From an uncultured Prevotellaceae bacterium (GTDB lineage Bacteria; Bacteroidota; Bacteroidia; Bacteroidales; Bacteroidaceae): 64,000 nt of DNA. Location of the stretch: the NCBI GenBank assembly GCA_902776545.1, contig CACYQO010000035.1:1-64000 (forward strand), read 5' to 3'. The notes under the pieces were generated by a model. That model ran no database searches and was not told where the DNA came from. It was given only the letters and a program-made list of their open reading frames with translations. Each line of letters begins with the position of its first letter. The first letter of the stretch is position 1. The translations under genes and the position numbers were made by a program. Shown here piece after piece: positions 33,839-41,657 of the stretch.

Positions 33839-34833
33839 GCTTTAAAGATTCCGTCTAATAATCGTTTGTTTTCTCTGTCTATTTTGCTGCTTTCGAGCGA
33901 TTTCAGATAGATGCGCGTGGTCTTCTCCGACGTGTGGCCCATGCCTTCACTAATATGTGACACGGGAAAGTCGGCATGATAGGCTGCCGTAGCCCAGGAG
34001 TGGCGGGACACGTAGGAGGTGAGGGATATATTCAAACCAAGCATTTTGGAGAGACGGTTCAGGTGCTTGTTGTACCTGCGGATGGCTGAGTTGTACTGCT
34101 TATGCGCTGTCTTGATGTCGGTGTTGGTGAGAACGGGAAACAGATAGGGGCCTCCCGCCACAGCGTATTTGTCGATGAACGCCTGCATCTGGGGCTGGAT
34201 CTCGACCTCGATATATTGTCCTGTCTTGCGTCGCTCATAGACGATGCAGCCGTGCCGGATGTTCTCCCGCTTCAGGTAGGCGAAATCAACAAAGGTGAGT
34301 CCACGGGCGCAGAAACAGAAGATGAACGTGTCGCGTGCGAAGATGAGTTCACGGAGCATCCGCTGGAAGGGCTTCTTACGAGGGTCTTGTCCAAGACGAA
34401 CCAGACCGTCTGAAATGTCAAGCGTGCTGATGTCTCTGATAAGTTCCGGAGACACAGCACGCTTTTCCGTGTGGGTGATGTTGGTCTGGACAAGTCCAAA
34501 GGGTTTCCTGTCGGTTACCAGACCTTGACCGACGGCCTTGTTATAGACGGCATGGAGGTTACGCAGGTAGAATACTGACGTGTTGCGTTTGATGCCCCTG
34601 TCCCACAGCCACTGCTGATAGGCGATGAGCAGTTCCTCGCTGACACGGGACAGCGGGACGTCTTTCTTATGCAGTGTACTGAGATAGTCGCGGAAACTGT
34701 TGCCGCTGTACTTGTAGTTCTCTGCCAATCCTAACTTGTTCTTGCGGTTGAGGCTCTCAACCTCCAACTCCAAGAAGGCGAGCAACCTGGTCGCCCGCCT
34801 TCTGTCAATCTTTTTGCCTGATTCTTTTGCCAT
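33826..34833 (-). CDS. Tyrosine recombinase/site-specific integrase
   Basis: From the Met at 34833 the protein has 335 residues. It has an N-terminal SAM-like DNA-binding domain and a catalytic domain with R167 (FCARGLT), K193 (RRKTG), R267 in YVSRHSW, H290 (GMGHTSE) and nucleophile Y299 (RIYLKSL). As in many Bacteroidetes enzymes, Tyr replaces the first His of HxxR. The closest context is the Tsr-type invertases next to capsule promoters. A -7 box TACCTTTG (34872-34865) precedes it by 31 bases. Its last codons lie in the right inverted repeat of the adjacent segment. Confidence 0.9.
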   Translation of the reverse strand: MAKESGKKIDRRRATRLLAFLELEVESLNRKNKLGLAENYKYSGNSFRDYLSTLHKKDVPLSRVSEELLIAYQQWLWDRGIKRNTSVFYLRNLHAVYNKAVGQGLVTDRKPFGLVQTNITHTEKRAVSPELIRDISTLDISDGLVRLGQDPRKKPFQRMLRELIFARDTFIFCFCARGLTFVDFAYLKRENIRHGCIVYERRKTGQYIEVEIQPQMQAFIDKYAVAGGPYLFPVLTNTDIKTAHKQYNSAIRRYNKHLNRLSKMLGLNISLTSYVSRHSWATAAYHADFPVSHISEGMGHTSEKTTRIYLKSLESSKIDRENKRLLDGIFKAALF

Positions 34834-34864
34834 ACCTTTTTTGCATTTTATGGTTATACTGCTG

Positions 34865-34872
34865 CAAAGGTA
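34865..34872 (-). promoter_or_regulatory. Promoter -7 box of the recombinase gene
   Basis: TACCTTTG on the minus strand, followed by CAGC, lies 31 bases upstream of the chosen ATG at 34833. It supports that start over the longer ORF, whose first codons would overlap the box. Confidence 0.6.
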
Positions 34873-34887
34873 GGCAGAATACAAGTA

Positions 34888-34957
34888 AACCTCACAGAGG
34901 GTCTGACCCTTTGTGAGGTTAAATAAAAACCAACCGCCTGAATATCAGACGGTTGGT
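34888..34957 (-). terminator. Two hairpins ending the GH13/pectinesterase transcript
   Basis: Reading minus, ACCAACCG..CTGA/TCAG..CGGTTGGT (34957-34929) is followed by TTTTTATTT, a classical terminator 2 bases after the stop. A second stem, AACCTCACA/TGTGAGGTT with inner AGGGT/ACCCT (34920-34888), lies further down. Confidence 0.8.
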
Positions 34958-34959
34958 GA

Positions 34960-35526
34960 TTACTTCACAATATATTTTTCCCCATTCTGGATGTAGAGTC
35001 CTGGGACGGTGGGTATTTTGACGCTATGGCCGTTCATGTCAAACCAACGGTTGTCTTCGGTTTTGACAGGTCGTATGGTATGAATGGTTGTAGGGGCGAT
35101 TTCCTGCTCTTCATAGATACCACGTACATAGACGCGGTAGCCTTTGGCCTCGAGGCTGAACGTGTGAGTAGCGCTGAGTGATTCCTGATGACGGCTGGTA
35201 CCCTGGGCGATGTTTTCGCTGTTGAGCCAGAGGCTCCATGGGCCTGAGGTGAGGCCTTCGAAGCTTGCCGTTGCCTGGCTGTTGCCCATGTTCAGCAAGA
35301 CGAGTACTTCACTGTCTCCCAATGTGCGGGTATAAGCAAAGAGGCTGGTGTTGCCGGTGACGGTGAGAATGTTTGTCGTAGGGTTGCCGTCTGTCTGCTT
35401 TGAATCACTTAATGCGGGAATCTCATGCTTCAGAGCGAAAAGGGTGCGCAGGGTGTTGTGCATCTTGTCGTCTTTTGCTGTCCAGTCGATTTTGGTGTCG
35501 TTGAAATAGTCGAGGAGCTCCTCCAT
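34960..35526 (-). pseudogene. C-terminal fragment of a GH13 alpha-amylase
   Basis: This 188-residue frame starts inside what looks like the end of the TIM barrel (FNDTKIDWTAKDDKMHNTLRTL) and continues through the all-beta C-terminal amylase domain (SEVLVLLNMGNSQATASFEG) to a Prevotella-type C-terminal tail ending GLYIQNGEKYIVK. About 400 residues including all GH13 catalytic residues are missing. The pectinesterase gene ends only 16 bases upstream, so a deletion or rearrangement joined the two. It is not expected to be active. Confidence 0.75.
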
Positions 35527-35542
35527 CGGGTGCCGACATGGA

Positions 35543-37048
35543 CTACCAGCCTAATACCCAATGACTGTCAGAGTATCTTCCGATGAGTTCGGCATCGCGG
35601 ATGGGGTTGAGCTGACGCATCAGCGGATTCCTCTTGGAAATGTCTACTGGCTTGCCCTCCGTATCGTGGCTGTTGAACTCAAGGATAGTCGCGGTTTTGG
35701 CACTGTCATCAATCCTGCCCCAGCCGAATGCTGGGATGTTTTCCAATGTGCAGTTCAACAGGACGCATTCGGCATGGGGATAATTCTTGCCGTGATTGTC
35801 TGGCAGTCGGCCAATCTCTGCATAGTCACTGAGTCCTTTGAAATGACAGTCTACGAAGATGTTGCCATGATTCTCCTCCGTATTGCGGATCCACATGAAA
35901 GCACCGTAGCTGGTGATGGTGCAGTGGTTGAAGAACGACGGGCCGCGGCCTAAAATGGTGTCACCACCACCGTCGATGTGACAGTTCATCCAATAGCAAC
36001 TTCCATTGGCCTGCAAGGCATCACCGTCACCAATGATGTGGATGTTCTCAAAGTAGTTTCGTTCGCCATTCACCAGCAGTCCCTCGGCCTGTCCTTTGCA
36101 ATCGGTCTTGATAGTCAGGTTGCGAAATGTCAGGTCGCTGCAGTTGTCGACAGCAAAGGCTGCGCGTCGCGAGGGGAACGTGCCGCGGACCTCATTGGTC
36201 TTGATGTCGGCAGGATGGGGATTGAACACTTCGTTGTTCGGGTAGTGGATCATCACGCCGTCGCGACTCTCTCCCTCGATGGTGATAAACCGCTTGTTGC
36301 GGAAGTACACCAATTCCTCGTAGTCGCCATTCTTCACCAGCACCCGGTAGCCGTCCTGTGCAGAGGCAACGGAGTCAGGAATAAAGTCCAACGCCCCCTG
36401 AACGGTAGAAAAGTCACCCTTGCCGTCTGCCGATACCGTCAGCAGCCGTTGGCTCCTGTCTGGAGCCTTTTCTTTTGTGCGGAAAGTCCAATTGCGTTTC
36501 TCCTTAATGCCATTGAAGCCGCTGATGACATCCTTGTCGATAGTGACATAATACTCATGGCCGTACTCCAGCATGTTGTGGTGCAGATAGATGGTCACTT
36601 GCTTGCCTTTGGTGATGATGGGGTAGAAATGGAAGCCGTCAGAGAAACCTCCGATGATGTCGAGTTGATAGTGCCCCGTGTCCCAGGCATTCACGCTAGA
36701 CGGAGTACCAGCCTTGGTGTTGCGGTTTGTGATAGGTTGCGACTTATAGATATAAGGTACAGGCGTGTATTGTGCCGCAGGATTCTTCGTTTGTCCCTCA
36801 GTAGGTCCTGCCGGGATGCTCATATCCAGACGATCTACTAACTTTCCTGTTCTTTTGTCAAATACAGACACGAACCCTTTCTGCCCGACGATGGCATCAT
36901 CACTCATCGTCAGCGTCAGATGTGTGTCGATATTCACATCTGTCGCCCCGTTCTCTGGCAGCATCTTTACTACTGCATTTTGCGCCAGGCAAATGCAGGC
37001 TGTGTTTGCCAAGATAGCCAGAAAGCAAGTTAAAACCTTCTTCATCAT
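35543..37048 (-). CDS. Pectinesterase (CE8) with N-terminal Ig-like domain
   Basis: From MMKKVLTCFLAILANTACICLAQ (signal peptide) the protein has 501 residues. An Ig-like (Big_5) domain comes first (NAVVKMLPENGATDVNIDTHLTLTM..RNWTFRT), then a right-handed beta-helix pectin methylesterase from about residue 200 (GKGDFSTVQGALDFIP, GDALQANGSCYW, HIDGGGDTILGRG with the catalytic Asp). It would de-esterify homogalacturonan in the periplasm or at the surface. The longer start at 37096 overlaps the -7 promoter box and is rejected. Confidence 0.88.
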   Translation of the reverse strand: MMKKVLTCFLAILANTACICLAQNAVVKMLPENGATDVNIDTHLTLTMSDDAIVGQKGFVSVFDKRTGKLVDRLDMSIPAGPTEGQTKNPAAQYTPVPYIYKSQPITNRNTKAGTPSSVNAWDTGHYQLDIIGGFSDGFHFYPIITKGKQVTIYLHHNMLEYGHEYYVTIDKDVISGFNGIKEKRNWTFRTKEKAPDRSQRLLTVSADGKGDFSTVQGALDFIPDSVASAQDGYRVLVKNGDYEELVYFRNKRFITIEGESRDGVMIHYPNNEVFNPHPADIKTNEVRGTFPSRRAAFAVDNCSDLTFRNLTIKTDCKGQAEGLLVNGERNYFENIHIIGDGDALQANGSCYWMNCHIDGGGDTILGRGPSFFNHCTITSYGAFMWIRNTEENHGNIFVDCHFKGLSDYAEIGRLPDNHGKNYPHAECVLLNCTLENIPAFGWGRIDDSAKTATILEFNSHDTEGKPVDISKRNPLMRQLNPIRDAELIGRYSDSHWVLGW

Positions 37049-37073
37049 TCTGTGCAATTTTCTAAACTTGGCA

Positions 37074-37103
37074 CAAAAGTACGAAGAAATCTTCAAATAT
37101 CAA
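37074..37103 (-). promoter_or_regulatory. Promoter of the pectinesterase gene
   Basis: The -7 box is TACTTTTG (37081-37074). A -33 TTG at 37103-37101 lies exactly 19 bases upstream. The start codon (37048) is 25 bases downstream, which supports the shorter start. Confidence 0.7.
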
Positions 37104-37198
37104 CTGAAAGTACTAAAAACTTTAAGTAGTAAACATTAGTTGATACTATTGGCGGCATCAGTGTCCTACGCCAAAATCACGCCAAAAGTGAAATAGAA

Positions 37199-37237
37199 AA
37201 ATCGCTAAGTGCTTAATTTTGAGCAGCTTAGCGATTT
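37199..37237 (-). terminator. Terminator of tRNA-Gln
   Basis: AAATCGCTAAG (37199-37209) and CTTAGCGATTT (37227-37237) form an 11-bp perfect stem just after the tRNA. The minus-strand reading is followed by TTTCTATTT. Confidence 0.8.
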
Positions 37238-37243
37238 CTTCTG

Positions 37244-37314
37244 TTGGGGTACTCGGACTCGAACCAAGAATGACAGGACCAGAATCTGTAGTGTTACCAT
37301 TACACCATACCCCA
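37244..37314 (-). tRNA. tRNA-Gln(CTG)
   Basis: On the minus strand the acceptor is TGGGGTA/TACCCCA, the D-arm GTGTAATGGTAACAC, the anticodon loop TTCTGGT (anticodon CTG), and the T-loop GGTTCGAGTCC. The discriminator is A and CCA is not encoded. The gene is single and has its own promoter and terminator. Confidence 0.92.
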
Positions 37315-37360
37315 ATGTCAATTGCCATCCGGAACACCCTTGTTCCTTCGAACGCGGGTG

Positions 37361-37391
37361 CAAAGGTAGTACTTTTTCTTGAATTGACAAA
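37361..37391 (-). promoter_or_regulatory. Promoter of tRNA-Gln
   Basis: TTTG (37391-37388), a 19-base spacer and TACCTTTG (37368-37361) form a full-consensus Bacteroidetes promoter, 46 bases upstream of the tRNA 5' end. Confidence 0.85.
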
Positions 37392-37505
37392 ATTTTAAGA
37401 GGAAAATTTATAAAAAAGTGCAATTTTTCCACTTTTTCCTCTTTCCTCTCTCCACTTTCCACTTTTTTATTGTACCTTTGCACACTCAATACATTATTAA
37501 TATAT

Positions 37506-37856
37506 ATGAACGAACTGGTAAGAACCATAACAGAAGCGATACAAGAGAAAAAAGGCAGCGGCATCGTCGTGGCTGACCTGACGAAGATCGGTGGCACCAT
37601 CAGCAACTATTTCGTCATCTGTGAAGGCAACTCGCCCACACAGGTGGAAGCCATCTGCGAGTCGGTGGGCGACATGTGCCGTGAGCGACTGAAAGAGAAA
37701 CCCATGCATGTGGTGGGACTGGAGAATGCCCAGTGGGTGGCTATGGACTATGGCGACGCGCTGGTACATATCTTCCTGCCAGACGTGAGAGCGTATTATG
37801 ACCTGGAGCACCTCTGGGAGGATGCAGAACTCACGAGGATTGAGGATGTGGATTAG
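37506..37856 (+). CDS. rsfS: Ribosome silencing factor RsfS
   Basis: From the ATG at 37506 the protein has 116 residues and is a complete RsfS/Iojap domain: ADLTKIGGTISNYFVICEG, and AQWVAMDYGDALVHIFLP near the end. RsfS binds L14 of the 50S subunit and blocks subunit joining under starvation. A TACCTTTG box (37473-37480) lies 25 bases upstream, so the longer ORF start at 37470 would include the promoter and is rejected. The 3' end runs into an AGGAACG heptamer array. Confidence 0.93.
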   Translation: MNELVRTITEAIQEKKGSGIVVADLTKIGGTISNYFVICEGNSPTQVEAICESVGDMCRERLKEKPMHVVGLENAQWVAMDYGDALVHIFLPDVRAYYDLEHLWEDAELTRIEDVD

Positions 37857-37923
37857 AGGAACGAGGAACGAGGAATGAGGAACGAGGAATGAGGAACGAG
37901 GAACGAGGAATGAGGAATGAGGA
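37857..37923 (+). repeat. AGGAACG/AGGAATG heptamer array
   Basis: Nine tandem 7-bp units (AGGAACG or AGGAATG) start one base after the rsfS stop codon. No inverted arm is seen nearby. The next element (AGTTTAT type) begins 8 bases later. Confidence 0.9.
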
Positions 37924-37930
37924 TTTTGAT

Positions 37931-38052
37931 AGTTTATGGTTTATAGTTTATAGTTTAGAGATGATTACAAAGCAAAGCCATTATGGAAATAATTGCCAAG
38001 TCTCTGCCTATAGAAGATATCAACTATAAACTATAAACATTAAACTATAAAC
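37931..38052 (+). repeat. AGTTTAT heptamer palindromic element, copy 1
   Basis: The left arm is four AGTTTAT/GGTTTAT heptamers (37931-37962) and the right arm is their inverse, CTATAAA-type units (38019-38052). The core contains GATGATTAC..GCA and TCTGCCTATAGAAG. The same arm and core recur at 48141-48278. It occupies the ftsH leader and ends 12 bases before the ftsH ATG. Confidence 0.85.
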
Positions 38053-38064
38053 AAAAAATATAGT

Positions 38065-40101
38065 ATGGATAATAAGACACCAAACAAGAACGGAAACGGG
38101 CCGAAGATGAACATGCCCAAGTTCAATATGAACTGGATCTATGCCATCGCCATCCTGGCGCTGGGCCTCTTATATTTTTCAAGTGGCGGACCTCAGAACA
38201 GCAGCGTCAGCCGTACGGCTACCTATTCTGACTTCAAGTCGATGATCGACCACGGCTATGCCTCGAAGATTGTGATCAACAAGACGCAGGGCAATCTGAA
38301 GATGTACGTGAAGCCGGAGCATATCCGCGACGTGTTCCACCAGAGTGCCCAGCAGACAGGCAAGGATCCGTACGTCGAGGTGGAATTCGGCTCGATAGAT
38401 CAGGTGGAGGAGTATATCAATCAGGCCAAGGAGGCCAAGACGTTTACGGGTGACTACACCTATGAGAACCGTAAGGAGAACGACTTCCTGAACATGATCT
38501 TCTATAACATGTTCCCCATCCTCCTGCTGATTGCGCTGTGGATGTTCTTCATGCGCCGTATGGGCGGTGGAGGCATGGGCGCTGGCGGCAATGTGTTCAG
38601 CGTCGGCAAGTCGAAGGCGAAGATGTATGAGAAGGGCGGCGACTTAGGTATCACGTTCAAGGACGTGGCCGGACAGGCTGGCGCCAAGCAGGAGATACAG
38701 GAGATTGTGGACTTCCTGAAGAATCCGCAGAAATATACCGAACTGGGTGGTAAGATTCCCAAGGGTGCTCTGTTGGTAGGTCCTCCGGGAACGGGTAAGA
38801 CGCTGTTGGCGAAGGCTGTGGCCGGAGAGGCTGGCGTGCCGTTCTTCTCGATGTCGGGTTCCGACTTCGTGGAGATGTTCGTGGGCGTGGGTGCCTCCCG
38901 TGTCCGTGACCTGTTCCAGCAGGCGAAGACGAAATCGCCCTGTATCATCTTCATCGACGAGATTGATGCCGTAGGCCGTGCCCGTTCGAAGAATCCCGCC
39001 ATGGGTGGCAACGATGAGCGCGAGAACACGCTGAATGCCCTGTTGACGGAGATGGACGGCTTTGGCACGAACTCGGGTGTGATCATCCTTGCAGCCACGA
39101 ACCGTGCCGATATGCTCGACTCGGCCCTGCTGCGTGCAGGACGATTTGACCGTCAGATTCATGTAGATCTGCCCGACCTGAACGAGCGTAAGGAGGTGTT
39201 CAAGGTGCATCTGAAGCCTGTGAAGACGGACGAAAGCGTGGATATTGACTTCCTCGCCCGTCAGACGCCAGGCTTCTCTGGTGCCGATATCGCCAACGTC
39301 TGTAACGAGGCTGCCCTGATTGCTGCCCGTCATAACTCGCAGACGGTGAAGAAACAGGACTTCCTTGATGCCGTTGACCGTATCATCGGTGGCTTAGAGA
39401 AGAAGACGAAGGTGATGACGGAGGCCGAGAAACGTTCGATTGCCATCCACGAGGCTGGTCATGCTACGATATCGTGGTTCACGGAGTTTGCCGATCCGCT
39501 GGTGAAGGTCAGCATCGTGCCGCGTGGTCAGGCCTTGGGTGCCGCCTGGTATCTGCCTGAGGAGCGTGTGCTTCAGACCAAGGAGGCGATGCTCGACGAG
39601 ATGTGTTCGCTCTTGGGAGGCCGTGCCGCTGAGGAACTGTTTGTGGGGCATATCTCCACTGGTGCGATGAACGACCTGGAGCGTACCACCAAGCAGGCAT
39701 ACGGCATGATTGCCTTTGCCGGCATGAGTGATAAACTGCCCAATATCTGTTACTACAACAATGCCGAGTATCAGTTCCAGAAGCCTTATTCCGAGACGAC
39801 GGCGAAGATTATGGATGACGAGGTGCTGCGGATGATCAACGAGCAGTACGAACGTGCGAAGAAGATCCTGACTGAGCATAAGGATGGTCACGCCCAGCTG
39901 GCTCAGTTGCTCATCGACCGTGAGGTCATCTTTGCAGAGGATGTGGAGAAGATCTTCGGCAAGCGTCCTTGGACCAGTCGTGCCGAGGAACTCCTCGAGG
40001 CCCAGATGAAGGCTGATGCCGAGCGTATGGCCGAGGAGTGGGCGAAGGAGCTTGCTTCTGAAGAAGAGGAAAGTGGAAAGAGGAAAGAGGAAGGAGAATA
40101 G
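38065..40101 (+). CDS. ftsH: ATP-dependent zinc metalloprotease FtsH
   Basis: The 678-residue protein has a first membrane segment about residues 21-40, a periplasmic domain, a second segment about 145-165, an AAA+ module with GPPGTGKT at 239-246 and the second region of homology, and the zinc site HEAGH at 462-466. It degrades unfolded membrane proteins and regulators at the inner membrane. The last residues ([10 protein letters not shown]) are encoded by a GGAAAGA heptamer array, an in-frame tail made from a repeat arm. Confidence 0.97.
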   Translation: MDNKTPNKNGNGPKMNMPKFNMNWIYAIAILALGLLYFSSGGPQNSSVSRTATYSDFKSMIDHGYASKIVINKTQGNLKMYVKPEHIRDVFHQSAQQTGKDPYVEVEFGSIDQVEEYINQAKEAKTFTGDYTYENRKENDFLNMIFYNMFPILLLIALWMFFMRRMGGGGMGAGGNVFSVGKSKAKMYEKGGDLGITFKDVAGQAGAKQEIQEIVDFLKNPQKYTELGGKIPKGALLVGPPGTGKTLLAKAVAGEAGVPFFSMSGSDFVEMFVGVGASRVRDLFQQAKTKSPCIIFIDEIDAVGRARSKNPAMGGNDERENTLNALLTEMDGFGTNSGVIILAATNRADMLDSALLRAGRFDRQIHVDLPDLNERKEVFKVHLKPVKTDESVDIDFLARQTPGFSGADIANVCNEAALIAARHNSQTVKKQDFLDAVDRIIGGLEKKTKVMTEAEKRSIAIHEAGHATISWFTEFADPLVKVSIVPRGQALGAAWYLPEERVLQTKEAMLDEMCSLLGGRAAEELFVGHISTGAMNDLERTTKQAYGMIAFAGMSDKLPNICYYNNAEYQFQKPYSETTAKIMDDEVLRMINEQYERAKKILTEHKDGHAQLAQLLIDREVIFAEDVEKIFGKRPWTSRAEELLEAQMKADAERMAEEWAKELASEEEESGKRKEEGE

Positions 40102-40540
40102 TAGATAAACGACAGATGCGATGAGTGATTTTTTCTACAAGAAATTAGAGGCTTATAAACAAGCAAAGGAATTCACGATATTTGTGTATTCTTTATTAAA
40201 TAAGTTTCCTGCTTACGAGCAATATGCCATCTGTGACCAATTGCGTCGAGCAGCAGTTTCTATACCTTCGAATATAGCAGAAGGAATGGGACGAATGTCT
40301 GTCAAGGAACGTATACATTTTCTGGAAATATCCTATGCTTCTATTATGGAAGTCATTTGCCAGTTGGATATATCTTGTTCTCTCGGCTATATCAGTGAGA
40401 CAGAACTGATGAATGCTGAATCTCTTGCTGCGACATTAACTAAGGTGATGTCTGGACTTAGAAAATCATTAGAAAATAAAATCAATAATGTAGGGGGTGA
40501 AGAGTAATCTCTTTCCACTTTCCTCTTTCCACTTTCCACT
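40066..40540. mobile_element. Heptamer-bounded element carrying a four-helix-bundle gene
   Basis: The left arm is GGAAAGT/GGAAAGA units at 40066-40097 (inside the ftsH 3' end). The right arm is the inverse, CTTTCCA/CTTTCCT units at 40509-40540, ending 6 bases before the cdsA ATG. Between them lies exactly one gene, the 128-residue four-helix-bundle protein. The arrangement looks like a small composite or autonomous form of the palindromic heptamer elements found elsewhere in the window. Mobility is inferred. Confidence 0.55.
40121..40507 (+). CDS. Four-helix-bundle protein (S23/IVP family)
   Basis: This 128-residue protein MSDFFYKKLEAYKQAKEF has the family motifs LPxYEQYAICDQLRRAAVSI (here FPAYEQY) and PSNIAEGMGRMSVKERIHFL, ending after the fourth helix. 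The family includes proteins encoded in 23S rRNA intervening sequences and Avd, the accessory protein of diversity-generating retroelements; its members bind nucleic acids. Base composition is more AT-rich than in ftsH and cdsA on either side, which suggests it arrived independently. Confidence 0.9.
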   Translation: MSDFFYKKLEAYKQAKEFTIFVYSLLNKFPAYEQYAICDQLRRAAVSIPSNIAEGMGRMSVKERIHFLEISYASIMEVICQLDISCSLGYISETELMNAESLAATLTKVMSGLRKSLENKINNVGGEE

Positions 40541-40546
40541 AAAAAT

Positions 40547-41404
40547 ATGAATAATTTTATAGTACGTACGATCACATCGGTGTTTTTCGTTGCTGCAATT
40601 GTGAGTTGCTTTTTGCGTCCGGAGGCGATGATATTCTTGTTCGCACTTGTGACGGGTATGACCATCTGGGAGTTTACGGGTCTGGTGAACAATCGGAACC
40701 GTGTGTCTGTCAATCAGATGATCTCCACGGTGGCAGGCGTGTATTTCTTCTTAGCGATGGCAGGTTTCTGCAGCGGCATCACGCCCCCTTCCGTCTTCGT
40801 GCCTTATCTGGTCACGCTGATCTATCTGATGGTGGCGGAGCTCTATCTGAAGCAGGAAGATCCCGTTCACGACTGGGCTTACACGATGATGAGCCAGCTC
40901 TATATCGCCTTGCCGTTATCGCTCTTGAACGTGTTAGCGTTCCAGTCTGATGCCTCAGGCATCCACTTCGTGTGGGCTATCCCCCTTTCGGTATTTGTGT
41001 TCCTTTGGATCAACGACGCAGGCGCCTATATCTGCGGTTCGCTCTTGGGCAAGCACAAACTCTTCCCCCGCATCTCTCCAGGCAAATCATGGGAGGGAAG
41101 CATCGGCGGAGGCATCCTGGTAATCCTCGCTGCCGTCCTCATCTCCCACCTTCTGCCCTCAATCACATCTCTTTCCTCTTTCCACTTTCCTCTTTCCACT
41201 ATAGAATGGGCCGGCCTCGGCCTCGTAGTCGTCATCTTCGGCACTTGGGGCGATCTTGTCGAGTCTCTCTTCAAGCGCACTCTCGGCATCAAGGACTCAG
41301 GCCACATCCTGCCAGGTCACGGGGGTATGCTCGACCGCTTCGACTCCACCCTTATGGCTGTCCCTGCTGCCGTCGTCTACCTCTACACGCTTCAGATGCT
41401 CTGA
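40547..41404 (+). CDS. cdsA: Phosphatidate cytidylyltransferase
   Basis: The 285-residue polytopic membrane protein has the CdsA signature near the C-terminus, FGTWGDLVESLFKRTLGIKD then LPGHGGMLDRFDS. It makes CDP-diacylglycerol from phosphatidate and CTP. Residues about 208-218 ([15 protein letters not shown]) are encoded by four CTTTCCT/CTTTCCA heptamers (41171-41198), an in-frame repeat insertion in a loop between membrane segments. A strong terminator follows (41435-41479). Confidence 0.95.
   Translation: MNNFIVRTITSVFFVAAIVSCFLRPEAMIFLFALVTGMTIWEFTGLVNNRNRVSVNQMISTVAGVYFFLAMAGFCSGITPPSVFVPYLVTLIYLMVAELYLKQEDPVHDWAYTMMSQLYIALPLSLLNVLAFQSDASGIHFVWAIPLSVFVFLWINDAGAYICGSLLGKHKLFPRISPGKSWEGSIGGGILVILAAVLISHLLPSITSLSSFHFPLSTIEWAGLGLVVVIFGTWGDLVESLFKRTLGIKDSGHILPGHGGMLDRFDSTLMAVPAAVVYLYTLQML
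41171..41198 (+). repeat. CTTTCCT/CTTTCCA heptamers inside cdsA
   Basis: Four exact 7-bp units lie in the cdsA coding frame, between membrane segments. The inserted stretch, with flanks, keeps the frame open and encodes Ser/Phe/Leu/Pro. Confidence 0.9.
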
Positions 41405-41434
41405 TTAAAGAGCTCTATCAAAGAACTGATATAC

Positions 41435-41479
41435 AAAATGTTCACCACTTGGTGTAATTCCAACTGGTGAACATTTTTT
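41435..41479 (+). terminator. Terminator of cdsA
   Basis: AAAATGTTCACCA (41435-41447) and TGGTGAACATTTT (41465-41477) form a 13-bp perfect stem followed by TTATTTTG. Confidence 0.85.
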
Positions 41480-41657
41480 ATTTTGTCCTGTAATGTGGTT
41501 ACGATAAGAAATCATATTCTCTTTATCATGAAATTTGGAATATAGCAAAAAAAAGCGTTTTTTTCTTGGATATTTGCTAACTAATTTGTATTTTTGCACC
41601 AGAAAGTTAGAAAAAGTGTGGTAAATATACATAAAAACGAACTTTCTAATGTAAATT

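Noticed and set aside
33600-34413. Plus-strand ORFs downstream of the promoter in the invertible segment (for example 34102-34413)
   Set aside because: They are antisense to the catalytic domain of the recombinase and have no independent support.
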